NCBI GenBank assembly: GCA_033297205.1
Contig: MU859212.1
Location: 25,385-89,384, forward strand
Direction: 5' to 3'
From: Pseudoneurospora amorphoporcata
Lineage: Eukaryota > Ascomycota > Sordariomycetes > Sordariales > Sordariaceae
Length of the DNA: 64,000 nucleotides
Shown here: positions 9,628 to 22,325 of the stretch, piece after piece
How positions within the stretch are numbered: the first letter of the stretch is position 1
Layout: each line of letters begins with the position of its first letter
Made by a program: the position numbers and the translations under genes
Notes under the pieces: generated by a model
Database searches by the model: none
What the model saw: the letters and a program-made list of their open reading frames with translations, nothing else
Told to the model about the DNA's origin: nothing

Positions 9628-12471
9628 TTTGGTGGTTCGTCCTATTATGCTGATGATTTCTTATGGACGTGGGCGAGCAGTGCGAGCAAATCTCGAGAAC
9701 GTTTTGTCTGTGGAATGAATGCGTCTAGCCGGTTAGCATCTACTAACCTATGGAAGGGGGTTCATCTTTGCAGAAGGATCAATGGGCTGGGATTGGAGGA
9801 CTTACGTGGCTACCGTATTCAGGAGGAAATTTGACGGAAACGGTTAATCTTTGTGGGCTTCACCACGTTCAGTTTGGAGAGAGGTCAAGTCGTTTTGCTG
9901 GTCTTTTTCTCTTCTTGTCGAAGGAGATTTCGAAGGACGACGACGATAAATGCCGCCAGAATGACAACAGACGGATTTTTTTTTGGTTGATGTTGTTTCT
10001 TGGACGAGGAGCCTTCTCGTGACATTGAAGCTTTTGGAGAGTGTGTGGAGGACGGACAGTTCTGAATTATGTGGTTGATGAAGACAACTGACAACAACAC
10101 AGGCAGACAGACAGACAGCGAGTTTACCGGATTGATACCTTATGGAAGAAGTCTGTCAGGCAAGAAAGATAAAACTAGGTGTCGAGTTGACTGATGGTTG
10201 TTTGAGCAAGTGTCGACGAAAAGCTAGAACTAGAGGCCTATGATGGATGGTCTTGCCGATTCTGTTCGTTGGTGGTGGACTGGTGGTTGAGAAGAAGAGG
10301 AGGAAAAGAAAAGAAAAAGGACACCACCGAAGGAAGGCTTTGAACCTTTTCCGAGAAAACAACAACCGCATTATTTCTAGGTATTCTGTGCATTTCATTT
10401 CATGTTTCTTTCTTTTGCAGCATAATTCCCAGTTCTGAAGCATTTCTCGGCGTTGCCTTGATCGTTCCGCATGTGGTTGGATACTAGGTAGGGACGCCTT
10501 GTTCTCGAGTCTCGACAGCAGCGAGCATGCATCGTCCGGACTTGGTTGAAGCAACGGAGCTCCGGCTTTGGATACCTACCTAAATATCGCCACCTGAGAA
10601 GCACGTTCGGATGTCGCTTTCAGCATCACATCACAATCGCCCATCTCGGTAAGGTACCGTATTCATGAAGCGTTTGGTCTGGAAAATTGATTCAGAATGT
10701 GAGCTCGCTCGCTCGACGTATTTTCTTGGGTTCCATTGTTTCTCTTTGAAGTTATCAACACAATTATCTTGGTGTCAAGGCACCTACAGAGTTTCAACTC
10801 AACTAGGTAGGCAGGGCAGCATGAAGGGTGGTGCGTTCCAGGAAATTTGGGCTTCAAAAGCAAGCAAGCAAGCAATGGAGATGCGTCGACGACGCCATGC
10901 AGCAATATCTTGAAAATCTGTCTGATAAGGGTACCTATTCTAGGTATTTTCCAGCATCCAAATGGAAGACTGGATGCAGAAACCAAACCAAAAATACCCC
11001 AGCCGGGCATGATGCAGCTGCCTACGAATTGACAAATCCTGTTTTTTTTGCTTACGACTCGACTTACACCCAAAACCGGTTGCAATGCAGCACCCGGACG
11101 GAACGCCGACCTGCGCCGTTAGGCCCGAATGTTGTTATGGACACCTTGACTTTTCTCCTTTCAGCTCTTCTCGACGCCGCATTCTGGGCATTAGAAATAG
11201 TCTAGCTGGGCCTGCCTTGCTTCATGTCTATCCAGATCAGATCCCTCACAGATTATACTTCTACGATTTCCGCGAGCGAACAGGCACGGACGGGTACATT
11301 GAAGCATAACTCCCCAAGGGTCCAAAGGGGTGCGTAAACTGCATGTGATCTCTCAATTCATAAAACTCCCGTCCTCGAGCATTATTATTATCGTCTTCGT
11401 TATAGACGGCGCAAGCTCCCTACCTTAAGCAATCCGATTTCCATCTATCCTCAGTCCAGTCCTCACCCGTGCCCTGTACCAGCTACCTTAGAAGGGTTCA
11501 AGAAGGTGACTTGACGCTACGTAGGTACCTAATTATGTTATTTCCGGTAGGTGCCTTGCTTGACTCCCAGCGGCGAAACGGTAATTCAATGTTAGATAAG
11601 GAAGGTAAGGTACTTGCCTTTTGCGACAACGAAGGTCGAAATCCCCTATCAGTGACGGGACCGAATGATAGATGTGAAAGTTTGTATGTAATCGCATTCT
11701 GGGCTATCCCTGGATAAGCGTCCACGGCCCGGGCCGCATTCAGTGGGCAGGATAGTGCAGATCACTGCGCGTGATCAGTCTAGTGTAGTGTAGAGTATTT
11801 GGCGTCTTGTGTCGAATCGATCTAAACTCCGTCCTGTCCCGTTGAAAACTCGGGCCACAATCTTGTAGAGGTACCAGGTAACCATTGCCACCAGTTCTGT
11901 TACCATCAAATCACTGTCACCCGCTCTTTTTCGACCTACTTACATGTAGACGCTTCCAGAATAGTCGTCAGGCCTACAAAATAGGAGGGGGGAAGACTAC
12001 GACTAAGGTGGAGGACACTCTGTGCACCAGACTGCAGCCACCACGTAGTACCTGCATTAGGTCGGGTCCCTACATCCGTCGGGGATCTGCAGGGACCGTT
12101 CGCCACATGCCGAGAGGCTAGAACGGGGCGGCCACAACATGTGCAACGCATCGTCGGATCCCCCTCTTTTACCCTTTTTCTGGGGATTGGATTTCTTCTC
12201 CCAGAATTGAAGTAACGACATCGCTTGAACATAGAGTTAGTTCATCATCAGATCTTCCCTGTCGTCACACAACGATGAAGGAGTCGTTGACGGCCGACGA
12301 CTAGCCAGACGAACTAAGATGAAACAGGGTGGATATGTTTTTGTATCCCGTCCAGCGCCCGTCCAGCACTTCAAACAATAAAAGAGAGAAAGAAAAAGGT
12401 CTACATTACAACTGCAATGTCCTTCATATAGTTACCACTCCTATTCTTTGCACCGTCTATTCTTTTTACGT
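9628..12471. other. gene-poor stretch
   Basis: No open frame with splice sites or protein-like composition on either strand. The left end is promoter and leader of the minus-strand gene at 8689-9627. Short A/T runs and short repeated motifs occur. I see no tRNA or other structured RNA. Confidence 0.45.
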
Positions 12472-12680
12472 CTGTGTCACGGCGTAACCAGAGGGTAACA
12501 GGTAGAGTGTGTACCGCTTGATTATCTTGGACTAAAGACAAGAATTTGAAGAGGGAAGAGTTCCCCCATAGGAAGGTAGGATACGAGCTCTGGGTTTTAT
12601 ACCCTCGTAGATGACACCTTCCCATGTGACAATGAGAACCTTGACGGCTGACATGTGACACCCAGAACCAGAACCGTCAC
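12472..12680 (-). repeat. left arm of a diverged inverted duplication
   Basis: Read on the minus strand this arm matches 13139-13417 read on the plus strand. A 27-base block is identical (12624-12650 against 13170-13196). Further shared blocks include TATAAAACCCAG, GTCTTTAGTCCAAGAT and CCCTCTGGTTACGC, separated by small indels. The minus strand also holds a 40-codon open frame (12654 to 12532) that begins MSAVKVLIVTWEGV; the right arm keeps the first ten residues with one change and then hits a stop. It may be a remnant of a small gene or of a foldback element. Confidence 0.65.
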
Positions 12681-12726
12681 AGTCTGGACAGTCAATTATT
12701 TTGTCCCCTTGTCACAGTATTCATTG

Positions 12727-12892
12727 TTTTTTTTTTTTTTTGATCATCCTTATCCAAGTTGCCATTAGCAGTTCAACAGCCCTCCACAGTCATTAACGTA
12801 GTATTCGGTGTTAAAAAGGAAAACAAATATTTGAACAAAATCAAGAACACCCAAAAAGACAACCAAAAAAAAAAAAAAAAAAAAAAAAAAAA
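12727..12892. repeat. homopolymer tracts between the inverted arms
   Basis: A 15-base T run (12727-12741) and a 28-base A run (12865-12892) lie in the spacer of the inverted duplication. Another A run is at 13097-13117. Runs of this length are prone to length error in assembly. Confidence 0.7.
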
Positions 12893-13138
12893 CCCAAATC
12901 TCCACGTGATAAAAACGAATCATACCCACTACCATCCAACTTTATCACCTTCTATTAAATTCCACTTCTCCCGTCCTTGCCATCTTCGCCACAGCGACAG
13001 ACAACGTCCCTATGTGCCTCCCAGCAGTGCAGCAGGATCTTAAGAAATACAAACTCGCTTATAGGTATAACAAACATGATATATAAAGAAGGGAAGAAAA
13101 AAAAAAAAAAAAAAAAATCTGGATAGTAGCAGGATGTA

Positions 13139-13417
13139 AGGGTTCGGGTCTAGTCTGAGCATCACATGCCAGCCGTCAAGGTTCTCATTGTCACATAGGT
13201 TACATAGGTCCGTCCAGGTGTCGTCTAGTCCTACGATCTGGGCACCTTACTTATAAAACCCAGCGCCCGTACCTTATTTATCCCACCTTCCTGTCTGGGA
13301 TGGCAAGTCTCTCCTCTTCAACCTACTTTATGTCTTTAGTCCAAGATACGTAATCAAAGCGGCACACACTCAGCTCCGTTGCCCTCTGGTTACGCACGCC
13401 GTGACACTGGACATAGG
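13139..13417 (+). repeat. right arm of the inverted duplication
   Basis: Plus-strand copy of the arm described at 12472-12680, longer by about 70 bases of insertions. The copies point away from each other, spaced about 460 bases apart. Differences include many transitions, so the duplication is old or was mutated by a repeat-directed process such as RIP. Confidence 0.65.
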
Positions 13418-14715
13418 TGCTAAAACTTGCGAATCACAAATGACAAGTCAATTTATCAAGGTATCCATTCTATATTTTAGTTTCATGGATGACTTGGACT
13501 AAAGAACAAAGTAAAAACAAAGGCCAAAAAAAAAAAAAAAAAAGGAAAAAAGGAAAACATAATTCAATATAAATAACCCAAGAAAGAAAGAAAGAAAGGA
13601 ATCATCGGGCACGGTACCCCCGCCGAACGCCGACAATGCGCCGTGCCGTAGCCCCTCGTTGGACGTTCGCCACAACACAACGCCCAGGCCCGAACGGACA
13701 GCCAGCCGTTAACGGGCCCTCGGCTACCCAGCCGGGACGGGACCAACCGAGCTTGAACCCACCCACAGGGCTTTTTTCTTCCATGTTTCAACTTTCAACT
13801 GTCGAGGTTTCTTTCTCGACGCCAGCATTCTAGTCGGCTGTGTTTGGCTAGTCAGCTGGGAACTGATTGAGGTGGAACGGCCCGATAGGACGGACGGAGA
13901 AGCTATTATTCTATAGTGTAGACGGAAACGAGACGAGACCCGAATTGGCATTTGGATGTGTAAGTGGACGCTATGTTGGGCAATTTTGGTTTCTTCCATG
14001 TCCCAAGAGGTCCTTTTCTATCCGAACTGGACTTTTAATGGAAGTTTGAACCCCCAAGGGGCGGTTGTGCACCGGACGGGACGGGAGTTAAGAGTAATTT
14101 ACTATCGATGAGTGTCCTGTACCTGGCTGAACCTAGTGCGATATTAACTCTTATGAGGTCATTATTACAAAATATTGTGATTCTTGACCACGTCGGTAGG
14201 ATTAGCTAGGCTTGACCAACCATTGATTGGTATTTCTTTTGCTAACGTTGTTCCCATCAGAAGCATCACTCGAAATTCGATCCTCAGCTTTATATGAATC
14301 CATGTATGTATGTGTATTGGTATATATACAAACGACGTCCACACAAAAACGCCCTTGACTTACGAGACCATAGAGACAAAGCCAGTCCCTTACCCCCCCC
14401 ACCCGTCCAATCCAATATACAAAACAAAGTAATATGACAATAAAAAAAAAAAAAAAATAGAATTTGCGACCTATCGCTCAACACAGGTCAGGTATACTCA
14501 TCTCTCATCTCTTTCATCTCTCTCTTTCTCTCCTCCCAATAAAGAGATATATACCGTGAACCGGAAAAAATGAACACCTAACCAATGCATTTCCCCCTCC
14601 CATACCACGTTCTGTTTGTTTAGCCAGTTGTCCTTTTTATCCAAAGATCAACTGCTGTTCCTCTCTTCTTCCATCATATTTCCCGAATATCAACTCTCTG
14701 ACTTTGGTCAAGCAT
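13418..14715. other. gene-poor stretch, 3' of acetyl-CoA hydrolase
   Basis: No coding signal. Contains A runs (13526-13544, 14442-14456), a GAAA microsatellite near 13581 and, at the right end, the 3' UTR of the minus-strand hydrolase gene. Confidence 0.5.
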
Positions 14716-16441
14716 TTAGAACTTGACCTTGGCCATGGAGCCCTCCTCGACAAGAGCCTTGTGCATGTCGAAAGCGTTGAAGAGAAGGTGGGGCTCGTGG
14801 CCCATGCCCTTGCGGAGGCACTCAAACTCGGCCTTCTCGAAGTAGGCCTTGAGGATGGGCTTGTAGACGTCGTGGACGCACTTGTCGATGATGACGCGGG
14901 CGCGCTCGCGGGGGCTGAGGCCACGGACATCGGCGAGACCGTTCTCGGTGACGATGACGTCGAGATCGTGCTCGGTCTGGTCGATGTGGGTGCACATGGG
15001 GACGATGCAAGAAACACCGTTGGGATCCGTCTTGGAGGGACGGGTGGAGGGAGTGTGCATGATGGAGTACTTGGAGTTGCGGAGGAAATCGGCAGAACCA
15101 CCGAGACCGTTGAGCATGCGGGAGCCCATGACGTTGGTCGAGTTGGCGTGGGCGTAGATGTCGACCTCGACGGGGGTGTTCATGCCGATGACACCGAGAC
15201 GGCGGATGATCTCGGGAGCGTTGGAGACGGACTGAGAACGGAGGAGGAGCTTGTCATAGTAGTTGTCCCAGTTCTTGTAGAAGCGCTCGAAGCCGTCGGG
15301 CGAGAAGCGGATCGAGGTGGCGGTAGCAAAGTCAAGCTTGCCGGCGTCGAAGAGGTCGAGGAAGGTATCCTGGATAACCTCAGTCCAGACGTTGAGGTTC
15401 TTGAAGTTGGAGTTCTCGAGACCACCAATGACGGCGTTGGCGATGTTGCCGATACCGGACTGGATGGGGAGCAGGTTCTTGGGGAGGCGGCCGTGGGCGA
15501 CCTCGTGCTCCAAGAACTCGATCAGGTGGCCGGCGATGGCGAAGGCCTTGTCGTCAGCGGGGGTGTTGGGGAGGGTCTGATCGGGGGTGGTGCACTCGAT
15601 GATACCGACAACCTTCTCGGGGTCGATGGGGATCGAAGTAGTACCGATGCGGTCCCTGCACTGGGTGACGAGCAAGGGCTTGCGGTGGGGAGGGAGGTCG
15701 GAGAAGGTGATATCGTGGAGACCGTCGAAGCTGGGGAGGGCGGTGTTGACCTCGATGATGATCTTGTCGGCCATCTGGAGGAGCTCGGGGGTGGCACCGA
15801 CCGAGGCACCGGGGACGATGGAGCCGTCCTCCTTGATCTCGGTAGCCTCAACGCAGACGACATCGAGACCCTTGTTGTCCTTGCGGTCCTTGGTGTAGTA
15901 GCCCTGTGGGCGAACGGGGTTAGCAAGGCGTTTGCGACAGGTGATTTTGCGCAGTTTGCGCCGAGTTCGCGGCAGCTTACGTAGACGAGATCAGTGGGGA
16001 ACATGGACAAGTGCTTGTCGAAGAAGTTGATGCGACCCTCGTTGATACCCTTGGCAATGTTCTTGCCGACCTGATGGGGAGCGCGACGGCTGATCATGTC
16101 GAGACCAGCCCAGCGGTTCTCGGTCTCGGCACCGGCGGAGGCACCGACGAAAAGGTTGTACTTGAGCTTGCCCTGGAGGCCGTTCTTCTCGACGTGGTCA
16201 GCGAGCATAGTAGGGACCTTCCTGTTGGGCGGGAGACATGATTAGCACCTGTTTCGCGATGCGGCATTTGCAGACTTGGTTGTGCTTACTTGGGGTAGCC
16301 GACACCGGTGAAACCGGACCAGCCGATGTAGGTGCCATTGGGGAAGTGCTGAAGCATGTCCTCGGGGGAGCAAAGCTTCTTGAGCATCGAAGGGCGCTTA
16401 ACGCGCGACCTGAGGGCCGCGGAGGCAATGGGCGACGCCAT
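14716..16441 (-). CDS. acu-8: acetyl-CoA hydrolase / CoA-transferase (Ach1 type)
   Basis: Three exons on the minus strand: 16441-16290, 16221-15981 and 15903-14716; introns of 68 and 77 nt with GTAAGC donors. The product is 526 residues, the full length of this family. Visible family features are IGWSGFTGVGYPK near the N-terminus, FVGASAGAETENRW, the glycine-rich IQSGIGNIANAVIGGLE with the likely catalytic Glu at about 294, and NVMGSRMLNGLGGSADFLRN. The enzyme hydrolyses acetyl-CoA or, as shown for fungal members, moves CoA between acyl groups (for example succinyl-CoA and acetate), in mitochondria during growth on acetate. The symbol is that of the Neurospora acetate-utilisation gene, applied by resemblance. 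Codon use is strongly biased to C/G third positions, as in a highly expressed gene. Confidence 0.93.
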
Positions 16442-19400
16442 CGTGATGTGGATGTGGTGTGGTGATTAGAGAGAAAGATAGGTAGAGCGGAGAGGGGATG
16501 AGGATTCCTTGGACGACGCAGAAAAGGATCGCGAAGGAGGTCAAGGAGGAGGAGAAGGGAGGAGGAGGAGTAAGAAAGAAAAGATGGCAAGAAGTGGACA
16601 AGAGACGGAAGCGGAACAACAGAAAAACACACAACGGGGAAATGATAACGGTACGGATCGCTGTTTCGACAATGGGACAAAAATGGGTTAATAAAAGAGC
16701 GCAACGGCAGGGCTTCTTTTTTACGACTGGAGACTCCATCGACACCCGACGTCCGGGATAAGGGCTTTTTCCAAAAATTGCGGAGAGGATTGTATTCTGT
16801 ACACGCAGGAGCGGTAGCGTGATGCATGCACCAATACATCATCGCCAGACCGCCCTGGATTGGCGGCTTGTAATTCGACGCTGACCTGTTTGGATAAGGT
16901 ATGGCGGGGTAGGTGTAGATTGCGAGGGCCGCGATTGAGCTGGCGGCGACGTCGGGTTCGGGGCCCCACGATACACTACACTACAAGAGTACAAGTGACC
17001 GGCACCATGGGCGAGGCGCCGAGGCGCGCTGCTGCTGTCGCTGCATGATTGGCCGATTTCTTGGATCCCCAAACGCCCAGAACCTTTTCCATCTCTTCCC
17101 TTTGCCCCTCCATTATGTCACCCAAAACACAAGGCCCGTGCTCTTCCATTTGTCCCGTCCTTCATCTCTTTTGCCCAGCAGTTCCTTCCGGCGAGAACAC
17201 CTGCAGTTGTCGTCCCATCTCTCCCCCAGACAATCCCCCGCTAAAAACAACCAACGAATAGCGGTTGGTGGCCCAATTCCAAGCGAGTAATAGCGAGACA
17301 ATCAATGCGATTCCTCCTCCCAAAATGCAACCCGGAGATGCCGGTCCAAGTTCGGTGTTGGGCGCGGCCCGGCTGATATCCAAAGGCTCCGCTGGCCCGG
17401 GCCAAACACAGCCCACCCTCGGCCTCGGTAATCACGGAGCTCCCCTGTCATGACTCGCGGCACAACCACACCACACCACACCACCCGTCCACGTGAAAGT
17501 GTGGAACCGCCAACGAACCGTGAATCTGTCGATACATGCCCCTCGTTCGATGTCGGGCGACTTCCACCAAACCCGACCGGCCGCCGTCCGAACACGAGAT
17601 CGTCTTGTTTTGGTGGCAATGCTTCGCCAACATCCTGATCCCCCAGTGATCCCGCCTTCGGCCTCCATGTTGACAGCTTGTCATCTCGTGCGTTCCCACA
17701 CCTCGTGTCATCATCGATGATTTTCCATCCACTCTCGCCCGTCGGCAAGGACGGAACAATGAACATGAGTGGCGAGGTCGGCGCCACTGTTTATTTATAC
17801 TTTCCAAAGCGGAGGATCTGCGTTGCGTCTCTGTCCGCTCCGTACGGCGCCGCCCTTGGCAAGTGAAGCAGCATGAAAGCGGGCTTGCGGGAGCCCGGCC
17901 GAGTGAGTGGTCGGGGACAAAAGGCCGGGATGGCCTATTGCTCATAAGATAAGAAACGGCCAAGGAAGCGCCGGCGGTCGTTGTCGTAGAGGCCTTGTGT
18001 CGTCCAAACTCCATCCACCCTTTTGGTCCTCCGCACGCATGACCTTCGGAGGCCGGATGTCGTTGATCCAGACCAGTCGCCACCGCCCCGAAACAATGGA
18101 ACCCCGTCTCCGCTCCCATTGCCCTTCCGCACTCCTGTTCTTTTAGTTTTGCACCGCGCCGCTTCCCCATGAACCATCACGAGCCTTCTCCGGCCGGCGT
18201 CGTGGCCACTTGTCCGGGTTCACTAGCGATTTCCTAGCGTTGACATTGCGGTCGGTGGTCGTCGGCGTTCGGGGTTGGCTCTGTTTGAGGTTTTCACTAC
18301 CAGAACTCTGTGCCATCGCCAGATAGTTGGCTTTCTCGGCATGTTAAATCCATTGTCGTCCTCAAACTCGTCTGTTGCTGCTGGGCATTTTGGTCGTCTT
18401 GGCGATCCGTCAAAAAGCTTGCGTCTACGAACAGCACAAGATCTTGTGGAGATGCTTCGGCGAGATTGGTGTCGCTGTCGTCCCTTTTATACCCCAGACC
18501 AACCCCCTCCCAGCAGTTTCGTCACCCCCAAGCCGCAAGTTTGGCGCATCCAATCAAGCTCCCTATTTCCTCCTAGCAGAAATATGTCTGCAGGGCAGTT
18601 TCATCACCCTGACACACCAAAGTGCCTGACAGCCACTGGCAGAGGCATGGTGACGTGCATGATTGTCATGGAGGGTCGGCTGCTCAGGTTAACGCTTCGC
18701 CTGCAGCGGCAGCTTGGAAAATGCCATGTGGGTTGATTTCGAAGGTTCAACTCTTGATCCCAACCGTCGCTCGCCATGCTTGGACTACCGACCTGCCTTT
18801 CTTCCGTTGCGTGATCATAGGTCATGTCCTGTCGGTCTCAAACCAGAGCTCTTCGACGACAGACCTTGGTACCATTCGAGGGATCCCATGCTGCTCTTCA
18901 GGGTGTACCTAGTCCGAGAAACAGCAAAACAAGATCTTGAACAGGTCTTTGCTTCACATTGGTATAAGGTTCGTCACTGCTGGACAGGCGCCTGGCCTTA
19001 CTTACCCATTGCCACCTAGGTAGTCTAGGCCCAGCATCTGGTGAAGTCGGATCCGCAACAACAACGATGCATGCCGCCATCCCTCGCCATCTCTGTGGTG
19101 ATTTGCCGTGGTGTCACACGACGCAGAACTCCGCGACGAGGTGAAGATTTCTGGCCAAGAGCGTCCTCTCTGGGAAGCATCTTGTCGCCAAATGGCTGAG
19201 TGCCTCTAGCATCCCATCCGGGCACAACCTCAACAACAATCATCTCCCTCCATCCTGGAGATTCACTTAAACTTCCTCAAGAGTAAGAAGGTTCGGTGTT
19301 GTACCCGTCCGATACCCGACGGATGTCAACCACCCGAACGGCTGGGTCTGGAGAGCAAACACTTTTGGTATCACATGTCAGTTTCCGCGCGTCCCCTGAT

Positions 19401-22325
19401 CCAAAAAAAAAAGTCTAAATCTAGACGGCGATAGGGTTACTACCTTGCTTCCGGCATTGTTTGCAGTGGGAAGGAAACAACAGAACCAACCAGGCCGTGT
19501 AACCTCACGTGCAGTGTGATTTGGAGTCGGGTCCCTGCGATGCGATGCGATGCGATCCGACAAAGGCTATTTCGACGACTAGCCTTGTCGAAAGTCGACT
19601 GGAGAGGATAAATAACCACCGGTTTGGAGAAATCCTCGTACTGAAAGTCTCGGGTTGGGTTGTGGAAATAATCCTAACAGCTTGGCGCTCGGCTTGGTTC
19701 AATCCAATTGTCGGTCGTGTTGGTTAAAATAAGGTAGTAACGCATCGCATTCCTCTTTTTTCAGGTTGGTCAGGACGGGAGACACCCACCCATCCATCAC
19801 CAAATCGACAATCGATAGGATCTGGAACCGATCCTCCCAAGGGGAAAAAAAAAAAAAAAAAAAAAAAAAAGGAGAACGGTCTGGGCGTTTCGACAACACA
19901 ACAGTAACGATACAACACAACACCGAGGGGATGGATGGGATTGGGAGCAGTAGCAGTAGCAGCAGCAGCAGGAGCAGTATCTTCTTAAAATTGTATGTAG
20001 GCGAAACGTTACATGCAGGCAGGCACCCAGCGGGCATCTGCAACAACCGAGCTACGGTACCTACAGTACATAGTGTACTCCAAATCTGCATCGGTCGGTC
20101 CCTCGTTTCGGCAAAACGGAGGGTCACACTCGCGCACCTCGCACACACGCTCGCATTTGTGGACTTGTGAGTACTGAGTGCGCTCGTGTCCTTTTTCAGT
20201 GTATCTGGCGCTGGGAAAGTCATCTAGTCGTTTAGACCCGACGTCCAGTCGTTTTTCTCCGCACTTTTACTCGACGACGGACTTCTCTGGGACGGGACGG
20301 GAATGGGGGATTTGCAAAGATGCAGGGAGCGACGGGAAGCGGGGGAAAGAGATGGAGAGAGGTTGGGGAAAGTGGAGATGATGCTCTTAGCGACGGGAAT
20401 GAAAGGTGTGTTTCCCCAGATTGGGTCACGTGCTGTTCAAGCAGTTTGCTTTTCCTTTTTTGCAGGAACCTATTCATTATTCATCAAAACATTTTCACTT
20501 TTTCGACCCAACCCAACCCAACCCGACCATCAACAGCTTCAAATTACAAGTACCTTACACTACTGCTAGTCTGACACGCCCGGATACCGATACGAACGAA
20601 TAGTTAGTTAGGTATGGTGTCTCGAGGCTAACGGCCACCTTATTCGGGCCGTTACGTTCCTTTCTTTTTTCTCATCACACGTCGTTCGTTTTCGCTTTGA
20701 TTTGCTTGACACTTCTGCGCCCCCTTCTTCACGAGACACGAAGTCCAAAAGGGATGGATGACTGACTGATCAATTCCCCCAACGAGACGTGAACCTAAGC
20801 TTTTTTGGCGCCGCGGGTGGATGCTGCTGCCGAGCGGCGTGGCTGGACGCTGGACGCTGGAGCCCCTCGTTCCCTTGCGGCACAGTTGGGCGGGCGATGC
20901 GACTTGATTGTTATGGAGAAGTATCCTGCCAATATGGTTGTTAGCTTTGTCGCAGCGGTCAAAGTGGTGGTGCTAACAGCTGCTGGACCTCGGTACTTAC
21001 CGAGCATCTCGCACTTATACACGCTCCGCAGCACTTCCCCAAAACGGGTCTTTATCAAGATATTTCTGGCCGGACTTCACGAGTTCGCCCTCTAGGTAAT
21101 TGATTCGTTCTCTGCTTCGTTTCGTTTCGTTTCGTTCTGTTCTCTTTACTTGCTCCAACGGGCCGTTATTTCATCATTACGTTTCCAAGCTCTCAACAAC
21201 GTCCCGTCTTACGCCGGCGTCTTGCCGTCTTTGTTTGTTTGTGTGTGGGTTACGCACAATTTCTGCATTCCTTCGGTCGGTCTCAGAACTGCGCCGTGGC
21301 TTTGATCACTCCAGCCCTGTTCAATATTCCCCCGCCTTCAATTCGTTACAGGACGGGAGCTGTGTGACAGCGGGGGAAAGCTATACCACAAAAGTGTCAC
21401 GTAGCCTGCCTGTTGCCCTCCTCTCGACAACCGTGGGATTCGTTACTTTCAACAACAAATCGTTGGTCGATTCGGAATTGGCTATTGGTTCAACCAATGT
21501 CCGTCAGCCCTTGGCCATTTTTTTGGTTTTTCCTTCTGCGCCCGCCCTCTCTGGGCTACAGGTACCCTGCCTGCAGCATGCAGTGGTCTACGGTTGTATG
21601 CGGTTGTTGTGCGTACAGTGTACGGTGTTAAGGTTCGCCTGGTCGTGTGCACTTTTCTATTCTTGACCTGGCGCCGTGTCATGTGGCGAACGAGGTTACA
21701 CTTTTGAGGCGTTGGAGAAAGGGTGTCGGGTATCGTCGTCTATCTCAACGTTACTACTACCCTCTTACTTTCCACTTTTCTGGACAGTTCAAGTTGGATG
21801 TCCTACATCCTTCGGGCTGTACCGTACCGTACCGTACAATGTCCCGTGCTCTTTTCAAGTGAATGGAAGCAGCCGGTTTTTTATCACCTTATCTGTCAAG
21901 CGTGTCATAAGAAACTCGGATATAATCAAGCGGGAACCAGGATTGATATCGAACGGGAGAGGTGCTGCTGCATGGTCTTGATGAAGTGGCACACATGATC
22001 TATCACCTTATCTTGATTCGTTACTTGGGCTTCCATTGCTGTTTGCCGTGTCTTTCTTAAGTGAACGGAACATACATATTAGCCGTGCGAACCCGTCGTC
22101 GTAGCAGGCGACTAAGGTAGCACCGGCCAATCCTTCCAATTTCCACGGTGCGCCATACTACCTCCCCGGTCCTCGACCAGTCTAGTCGCGCACACACACA
22201 CTAGTTCCCCGCGCAACCACGCCGTCGAGACTTGGCGCTTGACTTTTCTTCTGGTCCTCCCCTAATTCTTCACTTCCCCCCTTCTTCATTTTTTTTTTCC
22301 ATCTCCTGTCGCGAACTGTCCATCC
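16442..22325. other. 5.9 kb gene desert between divergent genes
   Basis: Open frames here (for example 18275-18736 and 21100-21666) overlap one another and lack splice logic and protein-like composition. The space lies between the divergently transcribed acetyl-CoA hydrolase and UNC-93-like genes. It holds a 26-base A run (19845-19870), an AGC microsatellite (about 19949-19977), GCGAT pentamers (about 19537-19556) and TTCGT pentamers (about 21115-21136). Both flanking genes may have long leaders here; an unannotated non-coding RNA is possible but not shown. Confidence 0.45.
19845..19870 (+). repeat. 26-base poly-A tract
   Basis: Uninterrupted A run directly after GGGG. Length is likely unstable. 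Confidence 0.85.

Noticed and set aside
12759..13043. 94-codon frame with a long Lys run
   Set aside because: The Lys run is the 28-base A tract; low-complexity artefact.
14704..15984. 426-codon plus-strand open frame
   Set aside because: Antisense shadow of the acetyl-CoA hydrolase exon, created by its strong third-position C/G bias; composition is Gly/Glu/Val/Leu-skewed.
18275..18736. 153-codon frame in the large gene desert
   Set aside because: No splice sites, family resemblance or protein-like composition; overlaps other frames equally open.
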